The notes: generated by a model not told the origin, from the letters alone. A DNA stretch of 64,000 nucleotides from Sternotherus odoratus (GCA_032164245.1 JAVMKO010000002.1:55399840-55463839), one strand, 5' to 3'; positions 33,953 through 46,104 are shown, counted from the first letter of the stretch. Program-made: numbers and translations.

Positions 33953-34713
33953 CAGTGCCGGCGACAGGAATTTTGGGGCCCCGTACAGCAGACCGTATGG
34001 GCCCCCCCCCGGTTTCCTGCCGCCCGTGGGGGCCCCCCCCCCGGCCGATCTCCTGCCGCCCGCGCCCCCCCCCCGGCCGGTCTCCCGCCGCCCGCGCTCC
34101 CCCCCCCCCCGGCCGGTCTCCCGCCGCCCGCGCCCCCCCGGCCGGTATCCCATGGCCCCCCCCGGCCGGTATCCCATGGCCCCCCCCGGCCGATCTCCCG
34201 CGCCCCCCCCCCGGCCGCTCTCTTGCCTCCCGCGGGCCCCCCCGCTGATATCCCGCCGCCCGAGCCCCCCCCCCGCCGGTCTCCTGCCTCCCGCAGGGCC
34301 CCCCCCGGCCGATCTCCCGCGCCCCCCCCGGCTGGTCTCCTGCCTCCCGCGCCCCCCCTGGCTGGTCTCCTGCCTCCCGCGCCCCCCCCCCAGGCCGATC
34401 TCCCACGGCCCCCCCCCGGCCGGTCTCCCGCCGCCTGCGCTCCCCCCCCCCGGTCTCCTGCCTGCCGCGGGCCCCAACCCTCGCATGTGCTGTGGCCGCG
34501 TGGCCCGGCCAGTAGCAAAGTGGAGCGGGGGAGGCTGCTGGGTGCCGGGGGAGGGGGCTGGTGAGCGCTGCAGCGGCTGCCTGAGCCGCGCCTCACTCAC
34601 AGCCCTGGCAACAACGGGTACAGCTGAGTACCCGCCCCGGACTTCAGGGGGGCCCCCTGAAGTCCGGGGCCCGGTACAGCTGTACCCGTTGTACCCCCCT
34701 GTCGCCGGCCCTG
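33953..34713 (+). mobile_element. GC-rich hAT MITE, copy 2
   Basis: The ends are CAGTGCCGGCGACAG and CTGTCGCCGGCCCTG, with a perfect 8-bp duplication TATACAGG (33945-33952 and 34714-34721). The interior is expanded by tandem units containing CGGCCGGTCTCCCGCCGCCC. The right part holds a palindrome of GGTACAGCTGTACC type. It is inserted in LTR A, 22 bp from the other insertion. Long open frames here are repeat artefacts. Confidence 0.92.
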
Positions 34714-35826
34714 TATACAGGGCAAACTCAGATTGGTCACCCTCTATAACGATAGAGAGATATGCACAGCTGTTCCCCCCCCCCCCCCAGGTACCAACCT
34801 GTACTCCAGGTTAATTAATAAGTAAAAGGTGATTTTAATAAAGACAGGAAGTAGTATTTAAGTGGTTCCAAGTAGTAACAGACAGAACAAAGTGAATTAC
34901 CAAATAAAATAAAACAGAACACACAGCTCTAACTCTAATACAGTAAAAAGCCTCACCCTAGGTGTTTGAATGAATTCCTTCTTTCAGGCTAACCTCCCTG
35001 TTAGCCTGGGTCCAACTATCACTTGCACACACACCTGCAGTCACAGTACTCTGTTCCAGTTCCTTCCAGGTATCCTTGGGGGGGTGCAGGGGCTGTTCTT
35101 TGAGCCAGCTGAAAACAAAATGGAGGGGTCTCTCCAGGGTTTATATAGACATCCTCTTGTGGGTGGAGACCCCCTCCTCCTTCCTATGCAGAGTCCACTT
35201 GTAAAATGGAGTCTCTGAGCACATAGTCCACTCAGGTTTGAGCCAGACTCCATTCATTACCAGCCAGGCCACATTCCTCAGGAAGCTGGGATGTGGACGG
35301 ACGTCTACAAAGTTCATTGTTAGCTTGATTGGTTCTTGATTGGACTTAACTGAGAATAGTTTTTTCTCAGAGAGCTGCTCAGCTGCTTCCCAAAGTCTAC
35401 TTACAACTAATCAAGTACATAGCCAATATTCATAACTTTGAATACAAAACAGACACATACATACAAATAGGATGAACAGATTCAGTGGATCATTATCTTT
35501 ACATAGATACGTTACATGGTATATATAGCAAAACCATATTCCAGTAATGTCATACATAAATTTATAGGCACCCCCCCATAAAGCCTAATGGGGTACACCA
35601 TCACAGACACGTTTTGGGAGGGCACTAGGAAGTCTTGGATATGAGTGGTTGAATTTTAACTCATATAATACAGTGTAGACTCTGGATCCCGAGGTTGAGA
35701 CCCAGGATTCAGCACTTACTAACCCAGGGTTACAAATGAGTGTAGAATATTCAAGTCCTAGTTTAACAAACCTGTTTACTTGAGTTCTAATTTTGGGATT
35801 ACATTGTAGTCTAGACATACTCTTAG

Positions 35827-36635
35827 GGTCAGTTTGAAGCCATATTTATTAGTTCTGCTTCATACTCAGCCAGAAAATATTTCGCCATGGTCTTCTCCAT
35901 AAACATCACAGAAAAGAAGGTTGGAGATGTGATTAAAATTGACAAGATTAACAGAGTTGAGTCATGATTTCTTTTTAAAACCAAGAGCCTAATAATAACC
36001 TGTCTGAGATATGGTGGCATGTTGTCCTCCTTCGTGGATATGTCAACTGTTTCCATCAGTAAAGGACCAAATGCTTTTATCTAGCTTTAACTACCCATGG
36101 AGGACACGTCTTCATATTACAGTTTGTAACTTCAAGTTTGCCAAGTGAAATTGGCCAAAATTCAGTGAGAAAGCATCATATTTGCCTCTACTCTAAAATT
36201 TTACTGACACCACTGAACCAGACAATATGTTCAAATTTTGTGAATCATATTTAAGAAATAGATGAAGATTTTCACAATGAGCAAAACTCCACTTTATATT
36301 TGAGTGGAGACAGACTGAGTTGACCAATATTTCCATCACCTAGATAGAATGGTTCCTCGGATCCAGACTTTATGGTCACCGTATTGGAGGAAAGGAAGAC
36401 TTAGATCACAGCCACACATAAAACTTCACAAATGTTTCATGACATGATCTATTGGGATCAGAGCATTTTTTCTGATGATAGTTCTCCAGGCTTGTCCATG
36501 CCTGACTCATCTGTTGCACTTCATAAGAGTCCTGTAATAGTAACCACTAAATTCACCTTTCACATTACAGAGATATTTAGCTTTGGAAGAGTGAACCAAG
36601 TCACGCGACTGGAACCAGGAAATAAAGTTTTTTAT
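35827..36635. other. Intergenic, no gene seen
   Basis: AT-rich, without a supported exon or recognised repeat. Confidence 0.4.
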
Positions 36636-37500
36636 AGATTCATGGATTCAAAGGCCAGACGGGACCCTAGTAATCATCTAGTCTGACCTCCTGTACAATA
36701 CAAGACATAGAACTTTCCCCCAAATAATTCCTAGAACATAAGTTTTAGAAAAAACATACAACCTTGATTTAAAAATTATTACTGATGAGGACTCCACCAC
36801 AACCCTTGGTAAATTGTTCCAATGGTTAATTACTCTCACCATTAACAATTTATGCCTTGTTTCCAGTCTGAATTTATCTCACTTCAACTTCTAGCCACTG
36901 GTTTGTGTTTTACCTTTCTCTGCTAGATTGAAGATCCCACTATTAAATGTTTGTGCCCCATGTAGATACTTGTAGTCTGTAATCAAGTCACCTCTTAACC
37001 TTCTCTTTGTTAAGCTAAATAGATGGAGCTCTTGGAGTCTATCACTATAAGGCATATTTTCTAATCCTTTAATCATTCTTGTGGTTCTTTTCTGAACCCT
37101 CTCCAATTTATTAACATCCTTCTTGAACTGTGGCACCAGAACTGCACACAGTATTCCAGCAACTGTCACACTTTTTCAGAGTTACTGCTACCCAGGGTGC
37201 AGTCCCATCCTGTAAGTATATATATATTATTTATCCTACCTTCTTTATTCCAGAAGTACACATTTACATTTTTCTGTATTATTCTGTACCTGGTGCCTAG
37301 GTACCAAGTCATCCAGATTGCTTTGAATCAATGACCTGTCCTCTTTGTTATTTACAACTCCTCCATTTTTGTGTCATCAGCAAACTTTATCAGTGAGGAA
37401 TTAGTTTTCTTCCAGGTCTCTGATAAAAATGTTAAGTAGTGTAAGGCTAAGTACCACTCTCTGTGGGACTCCACTGGCATCAAACCCACACGGGTCTCAA
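36636..37500 (-). mobile_element. CR1 LINE, reverse transcriptase C-terminus to 3' end
   Basis: Read on the - strand, RT motifs appear near 37480-37360 (LLNIFIRDLEE, then KFADDTK in another frame). They are followed by FKKDVNKLERVQKRTTRMIK, then LENMPYSDRLQELHLFSL and KRRLRGDLITDYKYLHG (37130-36930), and then the 3' UTR (GATTACTAGGGTCCCGTCTG complement) ending near 36636. Frames are broken. The element is 5'-truncated near 37500. Confidence 0.88.
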
Positions 37501-38537
37501 AATGTAACTATAATCAGGGAATCATCACTAAGAGTTAACCAGTACCTTGCTAGCATCGCCCTTCGAGGTTTGGTTCTTCACCAGGGGTACACGTAACCCT
37601 GGGGTACACAGAGGTCTTCCAAGGGATACATCAATTCATCTAGATATTTGCCTAGTTTTACAAGAGGCTACATAAAAAGCGCTAGTGAAGTCAGTACACA
37701 CAAAAATTTCATATGGACAAGGACTTGTTTATGCTGCTCTATATACGATACACAGAAATGTAAGTACAATATTCATATTCCAGTTGATTTATTTTATAAT
37801 TATATGGTAAAAATGAAAAAGTAAGCCATTTTTCAGGAATAGTGTGCTGTGACACTTGCATTTTTCTGTCTGATTTCTTAAGCAAGTAGATTTGAAGTGA
37901 GGCAAAACTTGGGGTATGCAAGACAAATCAGACTCCTGAAAGGGGGACAGTGGGCTGGAAAGGTTGAGAGCCGCTGCCTTGAAGGGTATCAGTAACATAG
38001 AGAAGTTGTTTTACTTCTCTCCTGGTGCAATTCTTAACCTTTAGCCAATACCTAATTTTAACACAAAAAAAAGGCCCGTTCGCTCCATGCCAGGAAAAAG
38101 ACGGTTACTCACCTTTGTAATGGTTGTTCTTCAAGATGCGTTGCTCTAATCCATTCCAATTAGGTGCTCACACACTGCATGCATGATCATTGGAGAAACT
38201 TTTACCCTAGCAACACTCGGTGGGTCGGCTGAGGGGCCCGCTGGAGTGGCGCCTTCAAGGTGCCGGATATATGCCCCAGCTGACCCAGTTCCCCTTCAGT
38301 TCTTTCGTCCTGCCCGTGACAGCGTTGCTAGGGTAAAAGTTTCTCCAACAATCATGTACGCGGCGCATGCACACCTGATTGGAATCGATATGAACGAGCA
38401 CTCGAAGAAGAACTGACCAGTTGCCAACAACTGACAAAGATGAATCCCCCTGAGCCAACACCGAAAATGATTTAGCTGGTAGCAAAGACATGACAAAACC
38501 ATTTTCTCACTATTATGGAGCCTGATTGAGACTTTGT
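37501..38537. other. Intergenic, with a short inverted repeat
   Basis: No gene. GGAGAAACTTTTACCCTAGCAAC (38192-38214) is the complement of GTTGCTAGGGTAAAAGTTTCTCC (38324-38346). This 23-bp perfect inverted pair encloses about 110 bp and is probably a small MITE. Confidence 0.5.
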
Positions 38538-38819
38538 GGGTATGTCTACACTGCAATAAAACACCTGCAGCTGGCCTTGTCAGCCGACTTGGGCTTGCAG
38601 GGCTCGGCTGCAGGGCTATAAAATTGCAGTATAGACATCTGGGCTTAGGTGTAGCTCAGGTTCTAGAAACTTGCAGGGGGGACGGTCCCAGAGCCTGGGC
38701 TCCAACCCGTGCCTGGATGGCTACACTGCAATTTAATAGACCTACAGTTTAAGCCCCGCCAGCCAGAGTCAGCTGACACAGGCCAGCTGTGAGTGTTTTA
38801 TTGCACTTTAGACATACCC
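38538..38819. repeat. Harbinger-type MITE, complete ends
   Basis: The terminal repeats GGGTATGTCTACACTGCAATAA and TTATTGCACTTTAGACATACCC are inverted and nearly identical. Internal TCAGCCGACTTGGGCTTGC and GCTCAGGTTC words match the copies in CYP7A1 intron 2 and at 46105. The interior is partly self-complementary. No clear target duplication. Confidence 0.75.
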
Positions 38820-38928
38820 GCTAGAACCATATTTCTCTAACAGTAATGAAAATGATTTTGCTTCACCTATATTAGCAGGTAAATCAACATCAAGAGGACT
38901 GACTGCTGACAATCACTGCCAGGAATAT

Positions 38929-39107
38929 CAGAGGTAACAAAGTCCTGTGGCACCTTAAAGACTAAGTATAAAGTTTTGAAGCATGAGCTTTCGTGGGCTA
39001 ATACCCACTTCGTCGGATGCTTCAAAACTTTATAGTTAGTCTTTAAGGTGCCACAGGACTTTGTTACCTCTGATATTCCAGACTAACACGGCTACCTCTC
39101 TGATTCT
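38929..39107 (+). mobile_element. Penelope-like short copy, second subfamily, foldback
   Basis: It is flanked by a perfect 12-bp duplication TGCCAGGAATAT (38917-38928 and 39108-39119). An inverted arm (CAAAGTCCTGTGGCACCTTA..) and a direct arm (..TAAGGTGCCACAGGACTTTG) pair over about 75 bp around a hammerhead-like loop. The direct arm ends with a tail CCAGACTAACACGGCTACC resembling that of the 7771 copy. Confidence 0.8.
38981..39020 (-). ncRNA. Hammerhead-like core, degraded
   Basis: The - strand gives CCGACGA (C in place of the usual U at core position 4), a GTGGG/CCCAC stem II, GAAA, and a GC-TCAT-GC hairpin. The order is right, but a core change makes activity doubtful. Confidence 0.4.
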
Positions 39108-39119
39108 TGCCAGGAATAT

Positions 39120-39830
39120 GTTTATTTCCTACTGTAGATGGGGCATCATTGTACAATATATGCTGAGGATAAAAAGTCTACTTCTGGTCTAATATAAAAC
39201 CATATGCTGTTGTTGCCATTAGAAGATAAACGTTTCCTAACACACAGGACAATGTTCTCACAGGTATTTATTTAATATAATTTAATAATGCATCAGATCC
39301 TCAACTGGTATAAATCAATGGGGCTCCCTTGGACCTGTGGGTTCAGGCCTAGATTTGAATGTTATCTGGACTTTTATTCCTCTTAGGACAGTAAACTAGG
39401 CTTGTCTAGATTTAATGTTGCCCCAGTTTAAAAGAGTAACTAAATTGTTTTTTAAAACTAGTGCATAAGCCAGTGGGAATTAGATTAAATTGATTTAATT
39501 TACCTAGATCCTTTAGACACTCAAACTGATTTAAAATCATACCTTTAAACAAGGGCAAATATGCATATGAACAAGGGTTATATACAGTCAGACTGTAATC
39601 ATGTTGCATCTATACTTTCTGCTACGTATGCATACACCAAAACTGCAGTGTGCACTAGGATCAGGTTTGAGAGCACTTAACATAGGTCTCTGAACAGACA
39701 GCAGAGGGTAATAACTTTCTCTCACTGCTGGTTTGGGCTGGATTTCAAAGGATAATTTATTGTAACCCATTATGCATCTCCTGAGCTATCCAGACCCCCC
39801 CAAAGAGAAATCAGTGATTTTAAAATAATG
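39120..39830. other. Intergenic, no gene seen
   Basis: AT-rich and uninformative. Confidence 0.4.
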
Positions 39831-39838
39831 GCATCAGT

Positions 39839-40204
39839 GCACAGGCGTCACCTTTTGCCGGCGCCGGTGGGTGCTCGCCCCCCCAACCCCACCCCTATTG
39901 GACTTCTACCTCTATTGGCAAACTCCGCCCCTCCATGCCCCTATTGGACCCCTCCCAAATTCCCTCGTTGGCCCCACCTCCTCCCCCCAGTGCGCTGTGT
40001 TCTCCCTCCTATCTCCTTCCCCCTCCCTACCAGGCTTGCTGCGCGAAACATCTGTTTCGCGGCATAAGCGCTAGAAGGGGAGAGAAGCAGGATGCGGCAG
40101 CGCACTCAGGGGAGAAGGCGGAGCAGAGGTGAGCTGGGGCAGGGGTGGGCGGGGAGCTGCAATGGGTGCTCCAGCCCTGGAGTACCCACAGAGTTGGCAC
40201 CCAT
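39839..40204. mobile_element. hAT-like MITE
   Basis: It is flanked by a perfect 8-bp duplication GCATCAGT (39831-39838 and 40205-40212). The left end GCACAGGCGTCACC and the right end (complement ATGGGTGCCAACTC) are weakly inverted. Both subterminal regions contain GTGGGT(G/A)CTC. The interior is C-rich. Confidence 0.65.
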
Positions 40205-40663
40205 GCATCAGTGTCCTTAACAAGCTTACCACCCCACAGGAAATGCTGTTGTGTAGCAGAGGAGCCTAGTCAGAGACAGACAATTTTTATCCCTAGATGT
40301 AGTTACGTTAAACAGAATTTAATAAAGTGAACACCAATTTTTGGGTTTTTTTAATCTAAATTACACATTGCAAAACTTTGCTCTCAATAGCCAATAGTAA
40401 CCTCAGACCAGATCCTCAGCTGGTGTAAATCAGCATCGCTCCAGTGAAGCCAACAGAACTGTGCCCGTTGTACCCCAGCTGAGGCCCTGGGCTCCTTTGG
40501 ATTCATTCTTTGTATTTACTTAACCCATGGTAACTTTATTTTACAAGGCTCTTCTGTCAAAACAACTTCAGTTAAGGACAGGTACATTAAGGCCATCTCT
40601 GTAAAGCAGTATTACGATAACTCAGCTAAGCATAGCAGCATTCGGGACATGGAAAGTCAATTA

Positions 40664-40946
40664 CAGTAGACTCTAGATTATCCAGGATGATAGGGAAAAA
40701 AATAATTCTGGTTAATAAAATCCCGGATAATCACCATCCATAGGAAATATGGGAAGTGGGGGTTGATTCACCAGCCATCCTGTGCCGGGAGAAGGGGGTG
40801 TTGGTTCACTGGCTGCCCTGTGCCCTGGTAGGGGTTTTTTGTGTGTGTGTTTGGGGCGTCAGTAAAGCCAGAGCCGGCCCTGTGGGTTGCGCATATTTTT
40901 TTTGACATCCTGGTTAATCCAATCCTGGACAATCGAGAGTCTACTG
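40664..40946. mobile_element. Tigger/pogo-like MITE, 283 bp
   Basis: The inverted ends CAGTAGACTCTAGATTATCC and the complement of GGACAATCGAGAGTCTACTG differ at two positions. TA flanks both sides (40662-40663 and 40947-40948), as expected for the Tc1/mariner superfamily. No coding capacity. Confidence 0.8.
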
Positions 40947-40948
40947 TA

Positions 40949-43756
40949 GTTCAATTTCCAATGTTTTCTTTGAAAAACAAAGGAAAGAGAAATTTCCATG
41001 TACAAAACATGTAAGTTTCATACTGGGGTTGAGAAAACAAGCAATAAAACTCTGTAAGGGTCTGATTGAATGGAAGCTGGATTGGGTTTATCCTCCCTCC
41101 CCGCCCCCTCCGCCAAGTAGAAGTGGCGGGAGTTCTGGCCACTGAACCTGTGCCTCTGCTAAGACCAGTGTGGGATTTGGAGGAAATGCTGCAAATCAGG
41201 CCCAGCCATAGGAAGGTCTGGTACCATTGAATGGTCCCTTGAAATATGTGTGAACTACTTGTGCTAAACAATCAGTTCCAGCTTTATTGAGCTGTGGCAC
41301 TCTGGGTAGGTTTCTCAAACCTGGAGAAAAGCTTTGTGTAAGCTCGAAAGCTTGTCTCTCTCACCAACAGAAGTTGGTCCAATAGAAGATAACACCTCAC
41401 CCGCCTTCTCTCTATATAGTGCCATTTATTTTCCTCTCACCCTCACTCAGTTCCATGACAAAACAACTAGGATGGACCTGTTCTTGGAAGGTTTTTCCTT
41501 CTAGCTGCTGCCATCTTGTGGGAAGTGGGGTGGTTCAAATCAGAGGGAGACCTCCACAAATTAACGATGTGCTGGACAGAATTAACTGGAGTAATCTGTG
41601 AGTGGATGTGGGGAATGCTGCCACAGAGAGCTGGTGTCCTGAGGGTCTCGTTCTCTGTGGAGATTCCAGTTTCTATGGAGCACCAGTTGGAGTGGGTTCA
41701 GAAGGCCGAACAATGCTGCAGAGGCCATACTTCATTGTTCCATGCATGCCACCAGGATTTTCCAAATCACAAAAATCTCTCTTGCATTTGAAGCAGAGTG
41801 TAGTGATAAGACCCCATTATATTTGACTCCATAAAGCATATTGAGATACAGTGGGAAAGTTATACAAGATAAAGTCATCGTGCATGCTTTTAACAATACT
41901 GCTGGTTCAGAAACTGCAATATGGGTCAAAAACAAAATTACATTTCCCACTTCACTTTTATTATTAATTATTAGGTTAGAGTGAATTTACAAATAGAAAA
42001 ACTACAGGGCTGAATTCAGTTGTCTGCTAAATACACTTTGCACTGCAGCCCCCTGCGTGTCTGTGTGCGTGCACATGTGTGCATGTCAGATTCAGGCTGA
42101 GAGCAAGCTGGGTTTGGAAAAGCGTAGTTGCAGCTGAACTCCAGTAGGCCTGATTCCTCAGGGCAGAAGTTCGAGTAGGGCCCCTGCTGCTAAGGCTTTA
42201 GCTAGGCAGCTGGGGATCAAGGCGGAACAGTTAGTTCCTGGCAGCCTCCACTGCCCCACTACATCAGAGCACAGCTCAGATATAGGGAGAGTGGAAGAAG
42301 CAGGGGGAGCTTAAAACTTCAGAGTTGTGTAATTTTAACACTATTATTTTCAATAATAAAACGTTTCGCTCCTTTTTACCTTTCCATTCCCTCTCCAGTC
42401 GTGACCTTACCCAGATAAAGATGCTTTACAAAGCACCTTGTAGTTTGTACAATGCATTGCTGGTGCTAGGACAAAGGAAGTGAATATCTCTCCTTGTTTG
42501 CTGCTTTCAGGAGGAAGAAATGGAAAGTTGTTCTAAGAGGGCAGGGAGGGTACATCTGTGTTTTGGTTTATTCCAACAGCTGAGAAAACTCTGGACTGAG
42601 TTAAACCAGTGCCACTGAGGAGTGAGGTCATACAGATGTGAGGACAGAAACTGGTCCAAAGTCTGTAGCTGTTACACCTACACTAATGTAGCCAAATACT
42701 TCAGCAATCAATAAGCATTTTTTTGCTATGGTCAGATGACATTGCAAGGTTGACAGGGCAATTTTGTTCACTTGCAGTGCAACTAGTAGGTTTTAAAAAA
42801 ATGTATTTGAATTACTGTATGGACAAGAATCTCTCACTGATAATTAAAGACTATAAAAATCAGGGAGAAACAGACAGAGCCTATTTGTTAACAAACTGAG
42901 ACAAATCTTCATCCGTAGCTTTTTCAAATATTCAGAGATATGGATTTTTACATATTTGTAAATACAATGTATGTAATTGTGTGTTTCCTCTTTTAGGATC
43001 TCTATGTCAACCTCAGATTGTTAATGAAAGTGAGGGTTGATGAATTTGATATAAAGTCTAGGGTACTTATCCACTCACCTCCATTTAATTTCAGTCAGAG
43101 CTGTGTTGCTGGCTACATACCCCAGTAGGTTTTAAACAATTCAACTTGATCTGCTGTGTTTTTTTTAAGGCACAGAATCTATTTATCTTCATTCCAACAG
43201 TTTAAAAAAGGGGAGGGGGGCAGGGGAGTGTAGGAAGAGTTTTCTGTCCTTTTTCAGTGCTTATCTGATTCCTAGTTGTGTGTTTTCCTATGGAGGTGAG
43301 CCATTCTATAGAGAAGGGTGTCACTCATTACATTTCTGCTAGTCAGATACAGCAGACAGACATCTTTCACTTGTCTCTCAAATGTCTTAGTTTCTCTGGA
43401 TCCTATTTTGGATTTGAAGTTGTGCACTTAGCGCATATGCATTCTGAAAATAACAGTCTCTTATTGGTAAACTGTTTCATACAACAGTGTCTGAAGGAAA
43501 ATGCTTACATTTTAATCAAGTGGCGGAGGTGAAGGAATGAGGAAAAGCCATTGGGTTAAATTTTCTGAAATACTTAAGAAATGGGAGTTCCATTTACTTC
43601 CAGATTTAGGCTTTTAAGTCACTCGGCCACTTTTGAAAATTATATCCACAATCTTAGAGTAAACAGATATCTATAGTAGTGTAAAAAGACATGCACTCTC
43701 CCTGAACCAGGTGAATTATCTAATTTGTAAAGTGGGTGATATACACATCGAGCAGG
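40949..43756. other. Intergenic; one old dispersed repeat
   Basis: At 41318-41400, the sequence GAAAAGCTTTGTGTAAGCTC and AAAGCTTGTCTCTCTCACC belong to a widespread amniote repeat. The rest shows no exon or recognised repeat. Confidence 0.4.
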
Positions 43757-44542
43757 TGTGACAAAGTTCCTCCTCTGCCTTGGTGGATCCCGTGCTTATT
43801 GGCAGATTTGCTCGCTTCAGAGGTTCATAGTAGCCCTCAGTTTGGCCACTTTTATGGCTCAAATCTGCCATTCACTCAGCAAACCTTATCACTGGCCAGC
43901 GTGGGGAAAAGAAGGATGAACAATCCCCACCGTCTCTGCTGATCCATCATGGGGTCAGGGAACAGACCAGAGACCTTCCCCTCTGGTGGAACCCACAGTC
44001 CAGGTCAACTCCTCCTGTGTCTGATTAGGGGTTTGGAGGTTTGGGGGAACCCAGGCCCACCCACTACTCCAGGTTCCTGCCCAGGACCCTGTGGATTGCA
44101 GCTGTCTAGTGTTTTCTGTAACAGCTGGATGACAGCTACAACTCCTTGGGCTACTTCCCCATGGCCTCCTCCCAACACCTTCTTTATCCTCACCACAGGA
44201 CCTGCCTCCTGGTGTCTGATGCTTGTACTCCTCAGTCCGCCTTCCCACTCCTAGCGCCTCTTGCTCCCAGCTCCTTGCACATGCCCCCCACTGACTGAAG
44301 CAAGGTCCTTTTAAAACCCAGGTGCCCTGATTAGCCAGCCTATCCTGATTGAGTCTAGCAGCTTCTTAATTGGCTCCAGGTATCCTAATTAGTCTGTCTC
44401 CCTTAACTGGTTCCAGCAAGCTCCTGCTTGTCCTGGAACTGCCCCTGTTACCTTCCTCAGGGAAAAGGGACCTGCTTAATCTGGGACTAATATATCTGCC
44501 TTCTATCACTCTTCTATAGCCAGCTGTCCTGACCCTGTCACA
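43757..44542 (-). mobile_element. Solo LTR (family B), copy 1
   Basis: It begins TGTGACAAAGTTCC and ends GACCCTGTCACA. It aligns over its length with 63193-63940. The flanks CAGG/CAGA give an imperfect 4-bp duplication. A TTTTAAAA box read on the - strand near 44311 suggests - orientation. No coding region. Confidence 0.75.
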
Positions 44543-45564
44543 CAGACTAGACACAGGGCCAAATTCTGCTCTCATTTACATTACAGCAACTGCAATTGGA
44601 GTTATTCTGGATGCAGACCCAGCACTGGGCATAAATAGACTAAGCAATTGTTTAAGGTCCCAAGCAGCTCAAGGGCCCCCCTTCGGGTTTTTATTGTGTT
44701 GTGTGTTGAGGGGCAAAAATATTCCTGCTTAGAGCCCGCATTGGGCTAGCACCGACTCTGTCTGTATGCACACTGGCCTGAGCAGAATAGTCTGCCACAA
44801 TCTTCATTGTGCCTGTTCAGATGTCTTAGGAGAGGAAGACCACTGGCAAAAATAGCTACTGCCCCTAAGTAACTTCAGATTTAAATATTTTTGCTTTTGG
44901 TGCAAGAAGTAGAAAAGGTTACATATTGTTAAGTGGACCAATATCAATGTAAACATACACTTCAGTGGCCATTGTTGACTCAAGCTGGTTTTCTGCCAAA
45001 ACTGACAACCCTACGGGACAAAACAAACTCAAACAAGATTTTTCATGGTTCACATGTTTGACATGCATGTAAGGGTATGAAACTGGTCTGTGTGAATATA
45101 GCACAGATAGACATTCCCAAGTTAGCTTTGATCTAGTTAGATCAAAGAGGCACTTGAATATGTACCGAAGGTTCTGGGCGGGATGGGGTTAACCCCCGCA
45201 ATCGCTTGTGAGGCTGTAGCTTCTCCCTGCTATTGTTATTCTGGCTAGCTTTGATCTAGCACAATCAGAGTTAGCCCAAGTATGGCTACCCCAGCTGCAA
45301 TCACAAGTCTGATTGAACATCCTTAGTCTGATTTACTACAGAGGTAACATATTTTAGGTCATTTCTAAAATGAAAACTGGCATAATGTAGTTCACAGTTA
45401 TGATAAACAAATATTCCCCCCAGCACTTCTTTTGTTCTTTTCAAAGATAACACTCATTTCTGAACTTCATCACAGCAGGTAGAAAAGTCCTGCAGAGATT
45501 TAAAAAGCTAGCACATCAGTTGATTAAATAATCTTTCGAAAGCCCTGGTATGTGGAGATATGTG
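44543..45564. other. Intergenic, with a MITE-like palindrome
   Basis: AGCTTTGATCTAG occurs at 45124 and 45248 around GATCAAAG-type inverted sequence, suggesting a small degenerate MITE (about 45095-45320). No gene. Confidence 0.4.
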
Positions 45565-46050
45565 CAGGGCTGGCGACAGGGGAGTACAATGGGTACAGCT
45601 GTACCGGGCCCCGGACTTAAGGGGGGTCCCCCCTTAAATCCAGGGCTGGCCTGGTACGCAGCTGTACCCCTTTGTCGCCGGGCCTGTGAGCAAGGCGCGG
45701 CTCCGGGCAGCCGCTGCAGCGCTTGTCAGCCCCCTCCCCCGGCACTCAGTGGCCTCCCCCCGCCCCCCTTTGCTTCTCCCGGCCGGGCCACGCAGCCAGA
45801 GCGCATGCGGGGGTTGGGGCCCGTGGGCGGCGGGAGACCGGCGGGGGGGGGGGGGGAAGGGGACCGCGGGCGGCGGGAGACCGGTCGGGGGGGGGCCCGC
45901 GGGTGGCGGGAGACCGGCCGGGGGGGGCCCGTGGGCGGCGGGAGACCAGTGGGGCAGTGGGGGGGGGGGGGGGAGGGAGGCGCGGGCGGCGGGAGGGGGG
46001 GGGGCGCACAATCTGCATACGGGGCCCCAAAATTCCTGTCGCCGGCCCTG
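45565..46050 (-). mobile_element. GC-rich hAT MITE, copy 3 (reverse orientation)
   Basis: The ends are CAGGGCTGGCGACAG and CTGTCGCCGGCCCTG, with a perfect 8-bp duplication GATATGTG (45557-45564 and 46051-46058). The interior is the reverse complement of copies 1 and 2 (GGGCCCCAAAATTCC next to the right end), with tandem GGCGGGAGACCGG units and long G runs. Confidence 0.92.
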
Positions 46051-46104
46051 GATATGTGATTAGAATTCTACAGTATTTTGAATAAGAGCAGATTGGAAGG
46101 ATAC

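Larger units (their letters stand above)
33135..35605 (-). mobile_element. Solo LTR (family A), interrupted twice
   Basis: It starts TGTGACGGG and ends CCATCACA, with a perfect 5-bp duplication GACAC (33130-33134 and 35606-35610). Removing the two inner insertions leaves about 1.14 kb, matching the intact copy at 58279-59392 (1.11 kb). Orientation is -, from a TATATAAA box read on the - strand near 35140. No retroviral genes are present. Confidence 0.85.
32803..35826. mobile_element. Harbinger-type MITE pair or composite, interrupted by an LTR
   Basis: The left end TAAGGGTATGTCTACACTGG and the right end (complement AAGAGTATGTCTAGACTAC) are inverted. Internal parts GCTCAAGCC..GTAGACATAG and GTGTAGACTCTGG..GTCTAGACATAC suggest two related MITE units. 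A solo LTR (33135-35605) is inserted inside. The pairing of the outer ends is an inference, because the interior is diverged. Confidence 0.5.

Noticed and set aside
33843..34814. Long overlapping open frames (up to about 320 residues) on both strands
   Set aside because: They are Pro/Arg/Gly-rich translations of the C-rich tandem array in a hAT MITE, open in several frames at once, with no domain. They are low-complexity artefacts, as are those at 14781-15335, 45550-46085, 47571-48309 and 60277-60909.
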